Program-made: the position numbers and the translations under genes | Shown here: piece after piece, positions 44,059-51,910 of the stretch | How the letters are laid out: each line of letters opens with the position of its first letter | Position numbering within the stretch: position 1 is the stretch's first letter | Assembly (NCBI RefSeq): GCF_026240945.1 | Contig: NZ_JAPFPY010000021.1 | Location: 20,364-84,363 of the forward strand | From: Mycolicibacterium sp. J2 | GTDB lineage: Bacteria > Actinomycetota > Actinomycetes > Mycobacteriales > Mycobacteriaceae | Direction: 5' to 3' | Length of the DNA: 64,000 nt | The notes under the pieces: model-generated | Database searches by the model: none | The model's input: only the letters and a program-made list of their open reading frames with translations | Told to the model about the DNA's origin: nothing

Positions 44059-44667
44059 TCATGCTCGGCCGGGTCGGGGAAGCGGGTGGCCGGTTGCCAC
44101 CCGCGCGTAATCGAGGATCAGTTCGGTGGCGGCCGCGGCGTCCAGGCTCGGATGTCGTGCCACCATGCGGTATCCGTAGGCGTCCTCCAGCGCGACGATA
44201 TTGCGCGCGATGGTCAGCGACGGCGAGGTGAGCGAGAAAATACCTTGTGCTGCACCGGTTTCCAGAATCACCTGGTACATGGCCACCTGCCGGTCGTACA
44301 GCGATGTGAGCATCACCGCGTAGGCGGGAAAGCGGGAAGCGGCACCGCCGAGGGCGCACATCAGTTTGACCGCGGGATCCTCGGAGTCCACGGGCAAGCC
44401 GGATTCGATCGTGATGACGAGTTTGCGGTCGGGCTCGGTGACGCCTTCGATGGCACGCAGCCGCGCGTCGTAGAACCGTTCCACGCCGGCTTGGTTCGCT
44501 TCGATCAGCAGGGTCTGGATATCCGGGAAGTGGTACAGCACCGCGCCGGAGGTCAGCCCGACTTCGGCGGCGACTTGTTTGAGTTGCACGTCGACGCCGT
44601 GCTTCATCACCGCGGTCTGTGCGGCACGTAGCAGCTTGTCACGACGTTCGGCGCGGCTGACGGACAC
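44059..44667 (-). CDS. TetR-family transcriptional regulator
   Basis: The 202-residue repressor has an N-terminal TetR helix-turn-helix (L-L-R-A-A-Q-T-A-V-M-K-H-G, L-K-Q-V-A-A-E-V-G-L-T-S-G-A-V-L-Y-H-F) and a helical ligand domain. A perfect 13-bp palindrome lies seven bases upstream of its start and may be its own operator. It is co-directional with the glycosyltransferase. Confidence 0.92.
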   Translation of the reverse strand: MSVSRAERRDKLLRAAQTAVMKHGVDVQLKQVAAEVGLTSGAVLYHFPDIQTLLIEANQAGVERFYDARLRAIEGVTEPDRKLVITIESGLPVDSEDPAVKLMCALGGAASRFPAYAVMLTSLYDRQVAMYQVILETGAAQGIFSLTSPSLTIARNIVALEDAYGYRMVARHPSLDAAAATELILDYARVATGHPLPRPGRA

Positions 44668-44673
44668 CCACCC

Positions 44674-44686
44674 ATGCTGTCAGCAT
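44674..44686. promoter_or_regulatory. Palindromic operator candidate ATGCTG-T-CAGCAT
   Basis: ATGCTGTCAGCAT is a perfect palindrome around a central T, directly upstream of the tetR start at 44667. Size and place are those of a TetR-family autoregulatory operator. GCTGTC/GACAGC (44676-44695) gives a second overlapping inverted repeat. Confidence 0.5.
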
Positions 44687-44771
44687 CGAGACAGCCGCGC
44701 ACCCATTTCCTGAACCTCGATGTAGTTTTTATCTGGTTTTTACATTTGTGCTGCCGTTTTAGGCATCCGAC

Positions 44772-45518
44772 TTACTGAAGTGACTCCCAGAATTCCGTCA
44801 GTGCCGCGGCACCGCGCTGCGGATCCTGCACCATCCACCAGTGCCCCAGCCCGTCGAGCACCTCGGTGCGGGCACCCGCGCGGTCGGCCGCCCTGCGACG
44901 GATCTCCTGCGAGCCGGTGTAGTGGTCCTCGGTGGCGAGCAGGCACAGTCCCGGCCGGGCCGCCGCGTTGCCCAACTGACGGCCGGCTTCGGCCAGTACC
45001 GGCGGCGCAACGGAGCGGTACAGCGCCAGGATGGCCCGGCCCATCTCCGGGCCGAGACCGACGGCCATCTCCGCGGCCACCGACGCGGTGATTCCGAGTG
45101 CGGTCAGCCGCTCGGCACGCTCGGTCACGGTGCCGCCGACCAGCGCGTCGACGAACTGTTCACCGGCGCCGGGCGTCTGCCAGATCTGGGCCGCCTCGTG
45201 CCAGACGTACTCGGGGTCGAACACCCCGATGATGTCGGTGGCCCAGCTGCGCACCAACTCTGGCCGGTGCATCATCGCGTTCACCACGTGGTTGCCGCCC
45301 CAGTCATGGCCCACCAGATCGATCGGGCCGTCGATGCGCACCAGTTCATCTTCCAGCCAGTCGCGGTAGTCGAGGTAGGTGGCGGGCCAGCCGTCGGGCA
45401 GCGGTGCGCCGAAACCCGGCGGGGACAACCGGATGACGTCGTCTCGGCCCAGCGCCTCGACCAGCGGACCCCAGAGCGCATCGGTCTCCGGATTGCCGTG
45501 CACCAGAACCACCGTCAT
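44772..45518 (-). CDS. Alpha/beta-hydrolase with Asp nucleophile (epoxide hydrolase/haloalkane dehalogenase type)
   Basis: The 248-residue hydrolase has V-L-V-H-G-N-P near the N terminus, the elbow V-G-H-D-W-G-G (Asp72 in place of Ser) and the catalytic His in G-L-G-H-W-W-M. An Asp nucleophile with the HGNP loop marks epoxide hydrolases, haloalkane dehalogenases and related C-O or C-X hydrolases rather than esterases. The substrate is unknown. Confidence 0.87.
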   Translation of the reverse strand: MTVVLVHGNPETDALWGPLVEALGRDDVIRLSPPGFGAPLPDGWPATYLDYRDWLEDELVRIDGPIDLVGHDWGGNHVVNAMMHRPELVRSWATDIIGVFDPEYVWHEAAQIWQTPGAGEQFVDALVGGTVTERAERLTALGITASVAAEMAVGLGPEMGRAILALYRSVAPPVLAEAGRQLGNAAARPGLCLLATEDHYTGSQEIRRRAADRAGARTEVLDGLGHWWMVQDPQRGAAALTEFWESLQ

Positions 45519-45541
45519 GAGCCCATCCTGGCATCACGGCG

Positions 45542-46981
45542 TCAGCGCGGTGGGTCGCCGCGCCAACGGAAGCTGTTGACGTACTTGCCGATGTCCATCG
45601 CCAGTTGCAGGTTGGCTCCCGAGGGGTGCCCGATACCGAACGACGGGCTGAATTCGTGGTAGGGCCCGATCGCGGAAGCCACCAGAGCCAGATCGTTCTT
45701 GACGGCCACCATCACCATGATGCGTAGCCGGGTATACGTGCCGGTCGAATCCTGCGGGTAGTCATCGGCGAACACCCCATAGCCGGGTTGGTAACCGACT
45801 GCGGCATTGGGGATCTCGTAGTCCACGGTGGCATTGGGGTAGCTGCGGGCAAGCAGCTCCTCGGTGATCATCCGCGGCGTGCGCCCGTTGGCCGGCTCGC
45901 CGAACAGCTCCACCGTGCCGGTGTCCCCTGCGCCGAAATCCAGGGTGACGCCGTCGGGTCCGAGCTCCGCGCGGTAGGCGGTGCCCGGGCCGGGATAGGA
46001 GACCGAGAAGGATCCGTCCGCGGCGGTGAAGCGCGGATTGGTCGCCACCGGTGTGCCGATCGGCGGCTGTCCACAGTCGGGCGGGCATCGATAGTTGGGG
46101 ATCGCGGGGGTGATCACCAGGGACACCGCCGACGCGACCGCGGCGGCGATGACGACGCCCACTGCGACCGGCGGCAGCACCGACCCCTTGCGCGGCAGAT
46201 CCGGTGACGCGTCACCCGAAGCCGTTCGCAGGACGGTGCGCGCAGCCAACACCGCCAGCGCCGCCAAGCCCAGATGCACACCGACCTGTACGCCTTGCGA
46301 CAGTGGAGCGGCCTCCACCAGGCCCAGGCAGCCGTAGAGCACCGCCGCCCCCACCAGACTGACGACCACCAACATTGCCCGCCGGCGATGAGCGCCCGCG
46401 GCCGCCCCCACCGTGGCGCCGACGGCCGCGGCGAGCACCGGAACGGCGACACCCTGGATCGCCGCCTCGGCGAGCAGACCGGCCGCCGACCGCTCATCGG
46501 TGGACACCCCGGTCGCCAACTGCGGTGCGAGGCGCGTCAGCGTCGTCACCACCGTGAAGCTCGTCGCGCCGAGAGCACCGAACATCGCGCCGATCAACGG
46601 ATCTCGAATCAACCGGTAGGCGAGTACAGCAGGGGCCAGCATGACGAGGGCCCCACCTACCGAGATGATCAGGCCATCGCGGACGGTGTGGTCGACGGTG
46701 ACGCCCTCCCCGAGCGCGACATCGTAGGCATGGGCCACGATGTCGCCGGTGACCAGCGCCCACCCCAGGCCCAACACCGCCCCGACCACCGCGACCACTG
46801 CCAGTGCCCGCGGCGGTTGGCCGCTGCCACGAAGGTAACCCACCAGCACCAACGGGACGCCGACCGCGCCGGCACCGATCATCGGCGCCTGCCAACGCAG
46901 CATCGCCAGGGTGATCAGCACGCCCAGCACGAACAGCATCGCCCCCCACAGCGGCACACGCCGCGCGAGCATGGGTGTCAT
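45542..46981 (-). CDS. Multi-pass membrane protein with extracytoplasmic C-terminal domain
   Basis: The 479-residue product has about nine hydrophobic helices in residues 1-295. A ~170-residue soluble domain follows, starting N-Y-R-C-P-P-D-C-G-Q-P-P and containing F-S-V-S-Y-P-G-P-G-T-A-Y and N-S-F-R-W-R. I do not recognise a family. Its ATG overlaps the stop of the S53 peptidase gene (ATGA at 46978-46981), so the two are translated together and may act together, for example as a membrane substrate or partner of the peptidase. Confidence 0.8.
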   Translation of the reverse strand: MTPMLARRVPLWGAMLFVLGVLITLAMLRWQAPMIGAGAVGVPLVLVGYLRGSGQPPRALAVVAVVGAVLGLGWALVTGDIVAHAYDVALGEGVTVDHTVRDGLIISVGGALVMLAPAVLAYRLIRDPLIGAMFGALGATSFTVVTTLTRLAPQLATGVSTDERSAAGLLAEAAIQGVAVPVLAAAVGATVGAAAGAHRRRAMLVVVSLVGAAVLYGCLGLVEAAPLSQGVQVGVHLGLAALAVLAARTVLRTASGDASPDLPRKGSVLPPVAVGVVIAAAVASAVSLVITPAIPNYRCPPDCGQPPIGTPVATNPRFTAADGSFSVSYPGPGTAYRAELGPDGVTLDFGAGDTGTVELFGEPANGRTPRMITEELLARSYPNATVDYEIPNAAVGYQPGYGVFADDYPQDSTGTYTRLRIMVMVAVKNDLALVASAIGPYHEFSPSFGIGHPSGANLQLAMDIGKYVNSFRWRGDPPR

Positions 46982-48573
46982 CGACGCGCCGCGCCGGTCT
47001 GCGCGGCCAGCAGGTCACGTACCAGGTTGTCGACGTTGGGGCTGCCCAGGCCGGTCACCAAGTCATAACCAGGGGTCGAGACGTCCACCGCGTTGGAGCC
47101 GAGGCTGACGTCCCGGAAGCCAGGCGCTCGGGCGCCTGAAGCCACTTGGTAAAGCAGCGGATTCAGATCACCGCCGAGCAGACGTCCGCCGTGGGCTTGC
47201 AGATATTGGTTCATCAACACCGTCAGGGCCGCCCAGATCGGTGCCGCCTGCGAGGTGCCCGCACCGATCCGCGGCTGGCCGTCCAGCACGATGCGTACAC
47301 CGGTGAACGGGTCGGCCAGCGCGGACACATCCGGGACCAATCGTTGTTCCTTGTATCGGTTCGTCCGGATCGAAGCCTGAAAGGCGGGGCGGGGGAACAA
47401 CTTCGAGATGCCACCACTGCTCCCCAGCGACATGGGCACGTCGACCCAGGCCTGTTCGGCCAGCCACTGCCCCTGCGCGTCGGTCGACAGCGTGGTGCCG
47501 CCGACGGACGTCACCTCGGGAAGTGAGGCGACCGCGTCGAGCCCGATATCGTCGAGACCCGGCGGCGCGGACCAATCCGGACCTCCTTTGCATTCCAGGC
47601 CACCGTTGTCGCCGCTCGCATCGAATACCGCCGTACCGGTGCGTTGCGCGGCCACCAGGGCCGTGCGCACCGGAGCGAGGTCGGCGGCTGCGGGCAACCG
47701 GTCGCACCCCCATCCGATCGACAGGCTCCACACCGCCCCGGGGAACTGCCGGGCGGTCTCCTCGAACAGCCGGCCGATCTTCTCGTAACCGCCGTCGGCC
47801 TCCACGGTTGGCCGTGCGTTGACCACGACCAGTTGTGCATCCGGTGCGATCGCATGGGCCACTTGAAGATCCATGGTGGTCTCAGCACCCGGCGGACCCG
47901 GTTGCCCACCGACCACCACCGGCGTGAACCGAGGCAGTGCCGAGCTGTCGGCGAAAGCGTCGAGATCGCTCTGCGCGAAACCGTCGAAACCGAAAATGAC
48001 GAGGGTGGCACCGGCACCGGTGAACCCGGCCGCCGCGAGCGGATGCGCGTTGTAGGCAGTCAGCAAGCCGTCCGGGCCCAGCCCATGGCTCGGCACATCC
48101 ATGGGCAGCTGATCCGGACGGGCGGTGTGGTGCGGTGTGTAGCCCAGGATGCGGCCGGCGGCGGTGATCGACGCTGTCAACGCCTCGGGCACGGCCGGCT
48201 GGCGCGGCGAAGCGTAGAACACCTGACCGCGGCGGCCCCGGTAGTCGTGCACCGGGACGCCGAAGGCGCGTGCCATACCGGTGGCTTCGCCCACGACGAC
48301 GGCCCAGTCGTCACCCGGTCGCCACCGCACCCGCAGACCACGCGCCTGCGACCACCCGATCAACTCGTCGGGGCGGCGCGCATCGGCCAAGCTGACCGTC
48401 AGGCGGACATCACGGCCGCGGGACTCCCCCAGATCGGTCGAGGCCGCGAGCAGCCGCGCGTACGGACCGGAGATGACGTCCGGCCCGGGGGCCGGCAGCA
48501 CCGAAATATCCGCTGCCAGCAGCGTTCCCATCGCCACCAGCGCCCACAACCGGCGCCGACCGGTCACGCCCAC
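46978..48573 (-). CDS. Sedolisin (S53) serine-carboxyl peptidase, exported
   Basis: The 531-residue product has an N-terminal signal-like segment, a pro-domain, and the S53 catalytic set: Glu231 and Asp235 in A-E-T-T-M-D-L-Q, oxyanion Asp322 in D-A-S-G-D-N-G-G, and Ser441 in G-A-G-T-S-Q-A-A-P. The calcium site lies in the C-terminal D-V-S-L-G-S and Y-D-L-V-T-G-L-G-S-P stretch. S53 peptidases work at acidic pH and mature by self-cleavage. Cell-surface or secreted action is inferred. It is coupled to the membrane-protein gene downstream and follows a lipoprotein cassette by 10 bases. Confidence 0.93.
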   Translation of the reverse strand: MGVTGRRRLWALVAMGTLLAADISVLPAPGPDVISGPYARLLAASTDLGESRGRDVRLTVSLADARRPDELIGWSQARGLRVRWRPGDDWAVVVGEATGMARAFGVPVHDYRGRRGQVFYASPRQPAVPEALTASITAAGRILGYTPHHTARPDQLPMDVPSHGLGPDGLLTAYNAHPLAAAGFTGAGATLVIFGFDGFAQSDLDAFADSSALPRFTPVVVGGQPGPPGAETTMDLQVAHAIAPDAQLVVVNARPTVEADGGYEKIGRLFEETARQFPGAVWSLSIGWGCDRLPAAADLAPVRTALVAAQRTGTAVFDASGDNGGLECKGGPDWSAPPGLDDIGLDAVASLPEVTSVGGTTLSTDAQGQWLAEQAWVDVPMSLGSSGGISKLFPRPAFQASIRTNRYKEQRLVPDVSALADPFTGVRIVLDGQPRIGAGTSQAAPIWAALTVLMNQYLQAHGGRLLGGDLNPLLYQVASGARAPGFRDVSLGSNAVDVSTPGYDLVTGLGSPNVDNLVRDLLAAQTGAARR

Positions 48574-48582
48574 ACGCTGCGA

Positions 48583-48897
48583 TCAGGAGATGCCGTTGAT
48601 CCCCGGATGCTGGCCGCCCGGCACCGTCGGGGCCGGAGGTGCGACCACCGAGGGAGTGAACAGGTTGCCGCCGGTCGGATCAATCGACTTCTGCGTCGGC
48701 GCCACCGATTCCGACGGCGACGCGGGCGCACTGGTGGTCGCCTCGGTTGTCGTGGTGGTCGTCGTGGTCGTTGTCGTCGTGCTGGTCGGGCTTTCCTTGC
48801 TGCTGTTACCGCACGCCGCGGTCAGCCCGCCGAGCGCAATGACGGCCGCAGCGCCGGCAACCACACCCAGCCGACTGGTGAACTTACGGGTATCCAT
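48583..48897 (-). CDS. Small lipoprotein type A, copy 2
   Basis: The 104-residue product has lipobox L-T-A-A-C-G, a run of Thr residues, and the type A tail P-T-G-G-N-L-F-T-P-S-V-V-A-P-P-A-P-T-V-P ending H-P-G-I-N-G-I-S, almost identical to copy 1. ATG 48897 is preferred over 48903 because GAGGA then lies at a better distance. It sits directly upstream of the S53 peptidase gene on the same strand. Confidence 0.83.
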   Translation of the reverse strand: MDTRKFTSRLGVVAGAAAVIALGGLTAACGNSSKESPTSTTTTTTTTTTTTEATTSAPASPSESVAPTQKSIDPTGGNLFTPSVVAPPAPTVPGGQHPGINGIS

Positions 48898-48911
48898 AGC
48901 CATCCTCAGGA

Positions 48912-49202
48912 TCAGTTGTTGCGGTGCACGCCGGGAGGCTGAGTCGGCGCCGGCGGCGCCAGCACGGTGGGCGTGAACAGGTTGCCCCCAGTCGGGTCGA
49001 TCGACTTCTGGGTGGGTGACAGCGGCGCCGAGGTGGTCGCGGGCGCGGTCGTCGTCGTGGTGGTCGTCGTGGTCGTGGTCGTGGTGGAGGACGGCGCCTC
49101 CTTACCGCTCGTCCCACAGGCGGCCGTCAGGCCACCCAGGCCGATGAGCGCCGCGCAACCGGCGGTCAACCCCAGACGTCGAACAAGTTTCTGTGCAGCC
49201 AT
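48912..49202 (-). CDS. Small lipoprotein type B, copy 2
   Basis: The 96-residue product has lipobox L-T-A-A-C-G, a 13-residue Thr run and D-P-T-G-G-N-L-F-T-P-T-V-L-A-P-P-A-P, ending P-P-G-V-H-R-N-N. It matches copy 1 at 42311 and precedes type A copy 2 by about 14 bases, repeating the B-A order. GGGATGGA precedes ATG 49202. Confidence 0.83.
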   Translation of the reverse strand: MAAQKLVRRLGLTAGCAALIGLGGLTAACGTSGKEAPSSTTTTTTTTTTTTTAPATTSAPLSPTQKSIDPTGGNLFTPTVLAPPAPTQPPGVHRNN

Positions 49203-49291
49203 GGCATCCATCCCGTGCGGCGGTGCGGTGTGCACCGGACAACAAGATCACCATCGTCGCACATCAGGCCCGGTCACACGGGGTTTACCGG

Positions 49292-50860
49292 TTATGCCGC
49301 CGCCTTGTCCGACGCCGAATCTTCGCTGTGGTCAGTTTCCTTGGCCGGCGTGGCGGACTCATGGGTGGCCGTGCCTGTCGTGGTGTCGTGTTTGCCGGTC
49401 ACCGCCTGCGGCTTCGACACCTTCGGGGTGGACCGGCTGGACTGGCCGGCCCGACGGCCCTTCGTACCTGATGCGGCCGTCTCGTCATCGGTCTGCGCGG
49501 TGGCGGTGCGGGATACGGTCGCCGACGGCGTGACGTCCCCCGCGGGCGTCGAGTGCACCGGATCGGCACTCGGGGTTGCCGCCTCTGCGGTGGGGTGCAC
49601 CGGCTTGACGGTGGCGGTTTCGTCGTTGCCGAGCTCGGCGGACTCCTGCTGCGGTTCGGGCTTTTTCACTTGCTCTGCAACGGTTTTACCGGTGCTCGCG
49701 ACTGCTGCCGCGGGCGTGGTCGCGGGCCCGGCTGCGGTCGCGGTGGCGGGCGCAGCGGGGACGCTGGTGGACGGCTTGTCCCAGGACGGGTTGAGGGCGT
49801 GCTGAATTCCGACGCCGACCGCGTTGAGCAATTGCCCGGGCAGCGCCAGCAGCCGCTGCGGGGTCGGCGACAGGGACGCCGGGGTCGGCACGCCAGCCTT
49901 GATGGAGCGGTCATATCCGAGATCGACCAGCACCTTCAACGCCGGTTCCACCAAATCGATTAGCTGCTTGGGCACACCGAGCATGCGCAACGGCACCAGG
50001 AGCGGTAGCCGAGGCGTCGCCAGGGTCACATACGTGATGTTGCTGGCGGGGTCGGTGTAGTCGGGTACGGCCCGGGGGCCGTTCATGTCTGCCGGGTAGT
50101 AGTTGCCGTGCTGGGTGAAAAAGCCCACCAAGGAGTTCAGGTCCGCGAGCAGGTTGAGCGGATAGTTGGGAAAGTCCGACACGGGGTCGTACTGCCAGCT
50201 GACATCGGTGATCTTGTACGGGGTGTTGGTCGGCGTCGTGCCGTCGAACTTGACGTTGATGAACGGGACGAACAACCCCGGGAAGCGGGCCGCGAGACCG
50301 CCGTTGGGCCGGTTCATGCTGGCGATCAGCATGAAGCTGAGTTGGCCGGGGGCAGGCGATCCGATCGACTGCAGATACCGAAGCTCGCGCACGACGACGT
50401 TCGCTCCGGACGAGTAGCCGACGACTGCCACCGGGTCGCCGGTCTGCACGGCCGGATCCACCAGGGCCTGCAGGTTCGCCAGCCCGGCACGTTGCGAATC
50501 CTCGTATCCGCTGGAGCCGTCCCACTTGTTCGTGAACGGGATTTGCGACGGCCAGGCCACGGGCTTGAAGGCGTAGCCGTAGTACGGCGAATTGGGGTTG
50601 GTCGGATCGAGATAGCCCTGGCCCGCGACGCCGAGCGGCAGCCCGGTGGTATTCGGCGTGCCAGGTGGCAGGGGGTTACCGCCCAACTCCTGCATCATGC
50701 TGATGCTGGTCGGGTTGCTGTTTCCGCCGATCGCCACCAGGGTCCCGGCGAGCAGACGGATCCCGGTTTGCACACCGGCGAGCAGTAAGGCAACGACAGC
50801 GAATACCGCGGCCGACCGGACAACCGACCCCAGCGCCCGCAACACGGAACCCCCGACCAT
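49292..50860 (-). CDS. PE-PPE-domain serine hydrolase with membrane anchor
   Basis: The 522-residue product has an N-terminal hydrophobic anchor (S-A-A-V-F-A-V-V-A-L-L-L-A-G), then a PE-PPE (PF08237-type) alpha/beta-hydrolase domain with nucleophile elbow V-V-G-Y-S-S-G-A-N. A ~140-residue low-complexity Ala/Thr/Pro/Glu tail follows. The related Chp proteins of M. tuberculosis transfer acyl groups on trehalose lipids (from memory), so an acyltransferase or esterase acting on surface lipids is plausible. ATG 50860 has GGGAGGG upstream; an in-frame start at 50923 is less likely. Confidence 0.85.
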   Translation of the reverse strand: MVGGSVLRALGSVVRSAAVFAVVALLLAGVQTGIRLLAGTLVAIGGNSNPTSISMMQELGGNPLPPGTPNTTGLPLGVAGQGYLDPTNPNSPYYGYAFKPVAWPSQIPFTNKWDGSSGYEDSQRAGLANLQALVDPAVQTGDPVAVVGYSSGANVVVRELRYLQSIGSPAPGQLSFMLIASMNRPNGGLAARFPGLFVPFINVKFDGTTPTNTPYKITDVSWQYDPVSDFPNYPLNLLADLNSLVGFFTQHGNYYPADMNGPRAVPDYTDPASNITYVTLATPRLPLLVPLRMLGVPKQLIDLVEPALKVLVDLGYDRSIKAGVPTPASLSPTPQRLLALPGQLLNAVGVGIQHALNPSWDKPSTSVPAAPATATAAGPATTPAAAVASTGKTVAEQVKKPEPQQESAELGNDETATVKPVHPTAEAATPSADPVHSTPAGDVTPSATVSRTATAQTDDETAASGTKGRRAGQSSRSTPKVSKPQAVTGKHDTTTGTATHESATPAKETDHSEDSASDKAAA

Positions 50861-51095
50861 GACACCCTCCCCCGAGCTCAACCCATCACCGCAGCTAGGC
50901 GATGCACCAGAAATTCCTACCACGTCAAAATACGACTGGGTCGCATTTCAGCGAACTCGCCGACACCACACAACGACAGTTCTGGCAAAGAGTCGTCAGA
51001 CGCCGGTGCCCATCGATGCGCTGCTGTGCGGGGCGAACCGGGACGTGAACGCGCTGCGGCGGAAGGCACACCCAACACGCGGCACACACGAAGGA

Positions 51096-51129
51096 GCCCG
51101 AATTACCTTGTATGTCAAAGCATTCGGGC
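51096..51129 (-). terminator. Possible terminator of the amino-acid ABC operon
   Basis: GCCCGAAT (51096-51103) and ATTCGGGC (51122-51129) form a perfect 8-bp stem with an 18-base loop, just beyond the stop of the ATPase gene on the minus strand. The large loop makes it a weak candidate. Confidence 0.4.
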
Positions 51130-51139
51130 CAGCGCCTAG

Positions 51140-51910
51140 CTAGAGCACCTTGGAGAGAAACTCCTGCAGCCGCGGATGCTTGGGGTTGTCGAACAGCTCG
51201 GCGGGTGGGGCGTCCTCCACGATATTGCCGTCGCACATGAAGATCACCCGTGAGGCAACCTCCCTGGCGAAGCCCATCTCGTGGGTGACCACCACCATCG
51301 TCATGCCGCCCACCGCCAGCTCGCGCAGCACCTCGAGCACGTCACCGACCATCTCGGGATCCAGCGCGCTGGTGGCCTCGTCGAAGAGCATGATCGACGG
51401 GTTCATGGCCAGGGCCCGGGCGATCGCGACGCGTTGCTTCTGTCCGCCGGACAGGGTGGCGGGTTTGACCTGAGCTTTTTCGGCGAGGCCCACCTGCGCC
51501 AGCAGCTCCATCGCCTTCTTCTCGGCCGCCGCCTTGTCCATCTTCTTGGTCAACAGCGGTGCGAGCGTGACGTTGTCGATCACGGTCATGTGCGGGAACA
51601 GGTTGAAGTGCTGGAACACCATGCCGATGTGCTGGCGGACCTTGTCCAGGTTCACCTTCGGGTCCGTCAGGTCGAAGTCGTCGACGACGACCTTGCCCCC
51701 GGAGATGTCCTCCAGCTTGTTCAGGCACCGCAGGAAGGTCGACTTGCCGGATCCCGAGGGTCCGATGACGCACACCACCTCGCCCTGCTTGATGGTGGTG
51801 TCGATACCGTCGAGCACCACCAGGTCACCGAACGACTTCTTCAGACCCTCGATGCGGATCTTGACGGTTCCCGGTTCGGCGGCAGCGGCTTCGGGCACGA
51901 GTTCGGTCAT
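51140..51910 (-). CDS. Polar amino-acid ABC transporter ATPase (GlnQ-like)
   Basis: The 256-residue ATPase energises uptake of a polar amino acid. It has Walker A G-P-S-G-S-G-K-S-T (50-58), Q-loop V-F-Q-H-F-N-L-F-P-H, signature L-S-G-G-Q-K-Q-R, Walker B I-M-L-F-D-E-A-T-S-A-L-D and the switch His in V-V-T-H-E-M-G-F. ATG 51910 overlaps the stop of the permease gene by four bases (ATGA), so the two are translated together. Confidence 0.95.
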   Translation of the reverse strand: MTELVPEAAAAEPGTVKIRIEGLKKSFGDLVVLDGIDTTIKQGEVVCVIGPSGSGKSTFLRCLNKLEDISGGKVVVDDFDLTDPKVNLDKVRQHIGMVFQHFNLFPHMTVIDNVTLAPLLTKKMDKAAAEKKAMELLAQVGLAEKAQVKPATLSGGQKQRVAIARALAMNPSIMLFDEATSALDPEMVGDVLEVLRELAVGGMTMVVVTHEMGFAREVASRVIFMCDGNIVEDAPPAELFDNPKHPRLQEFLSKVL

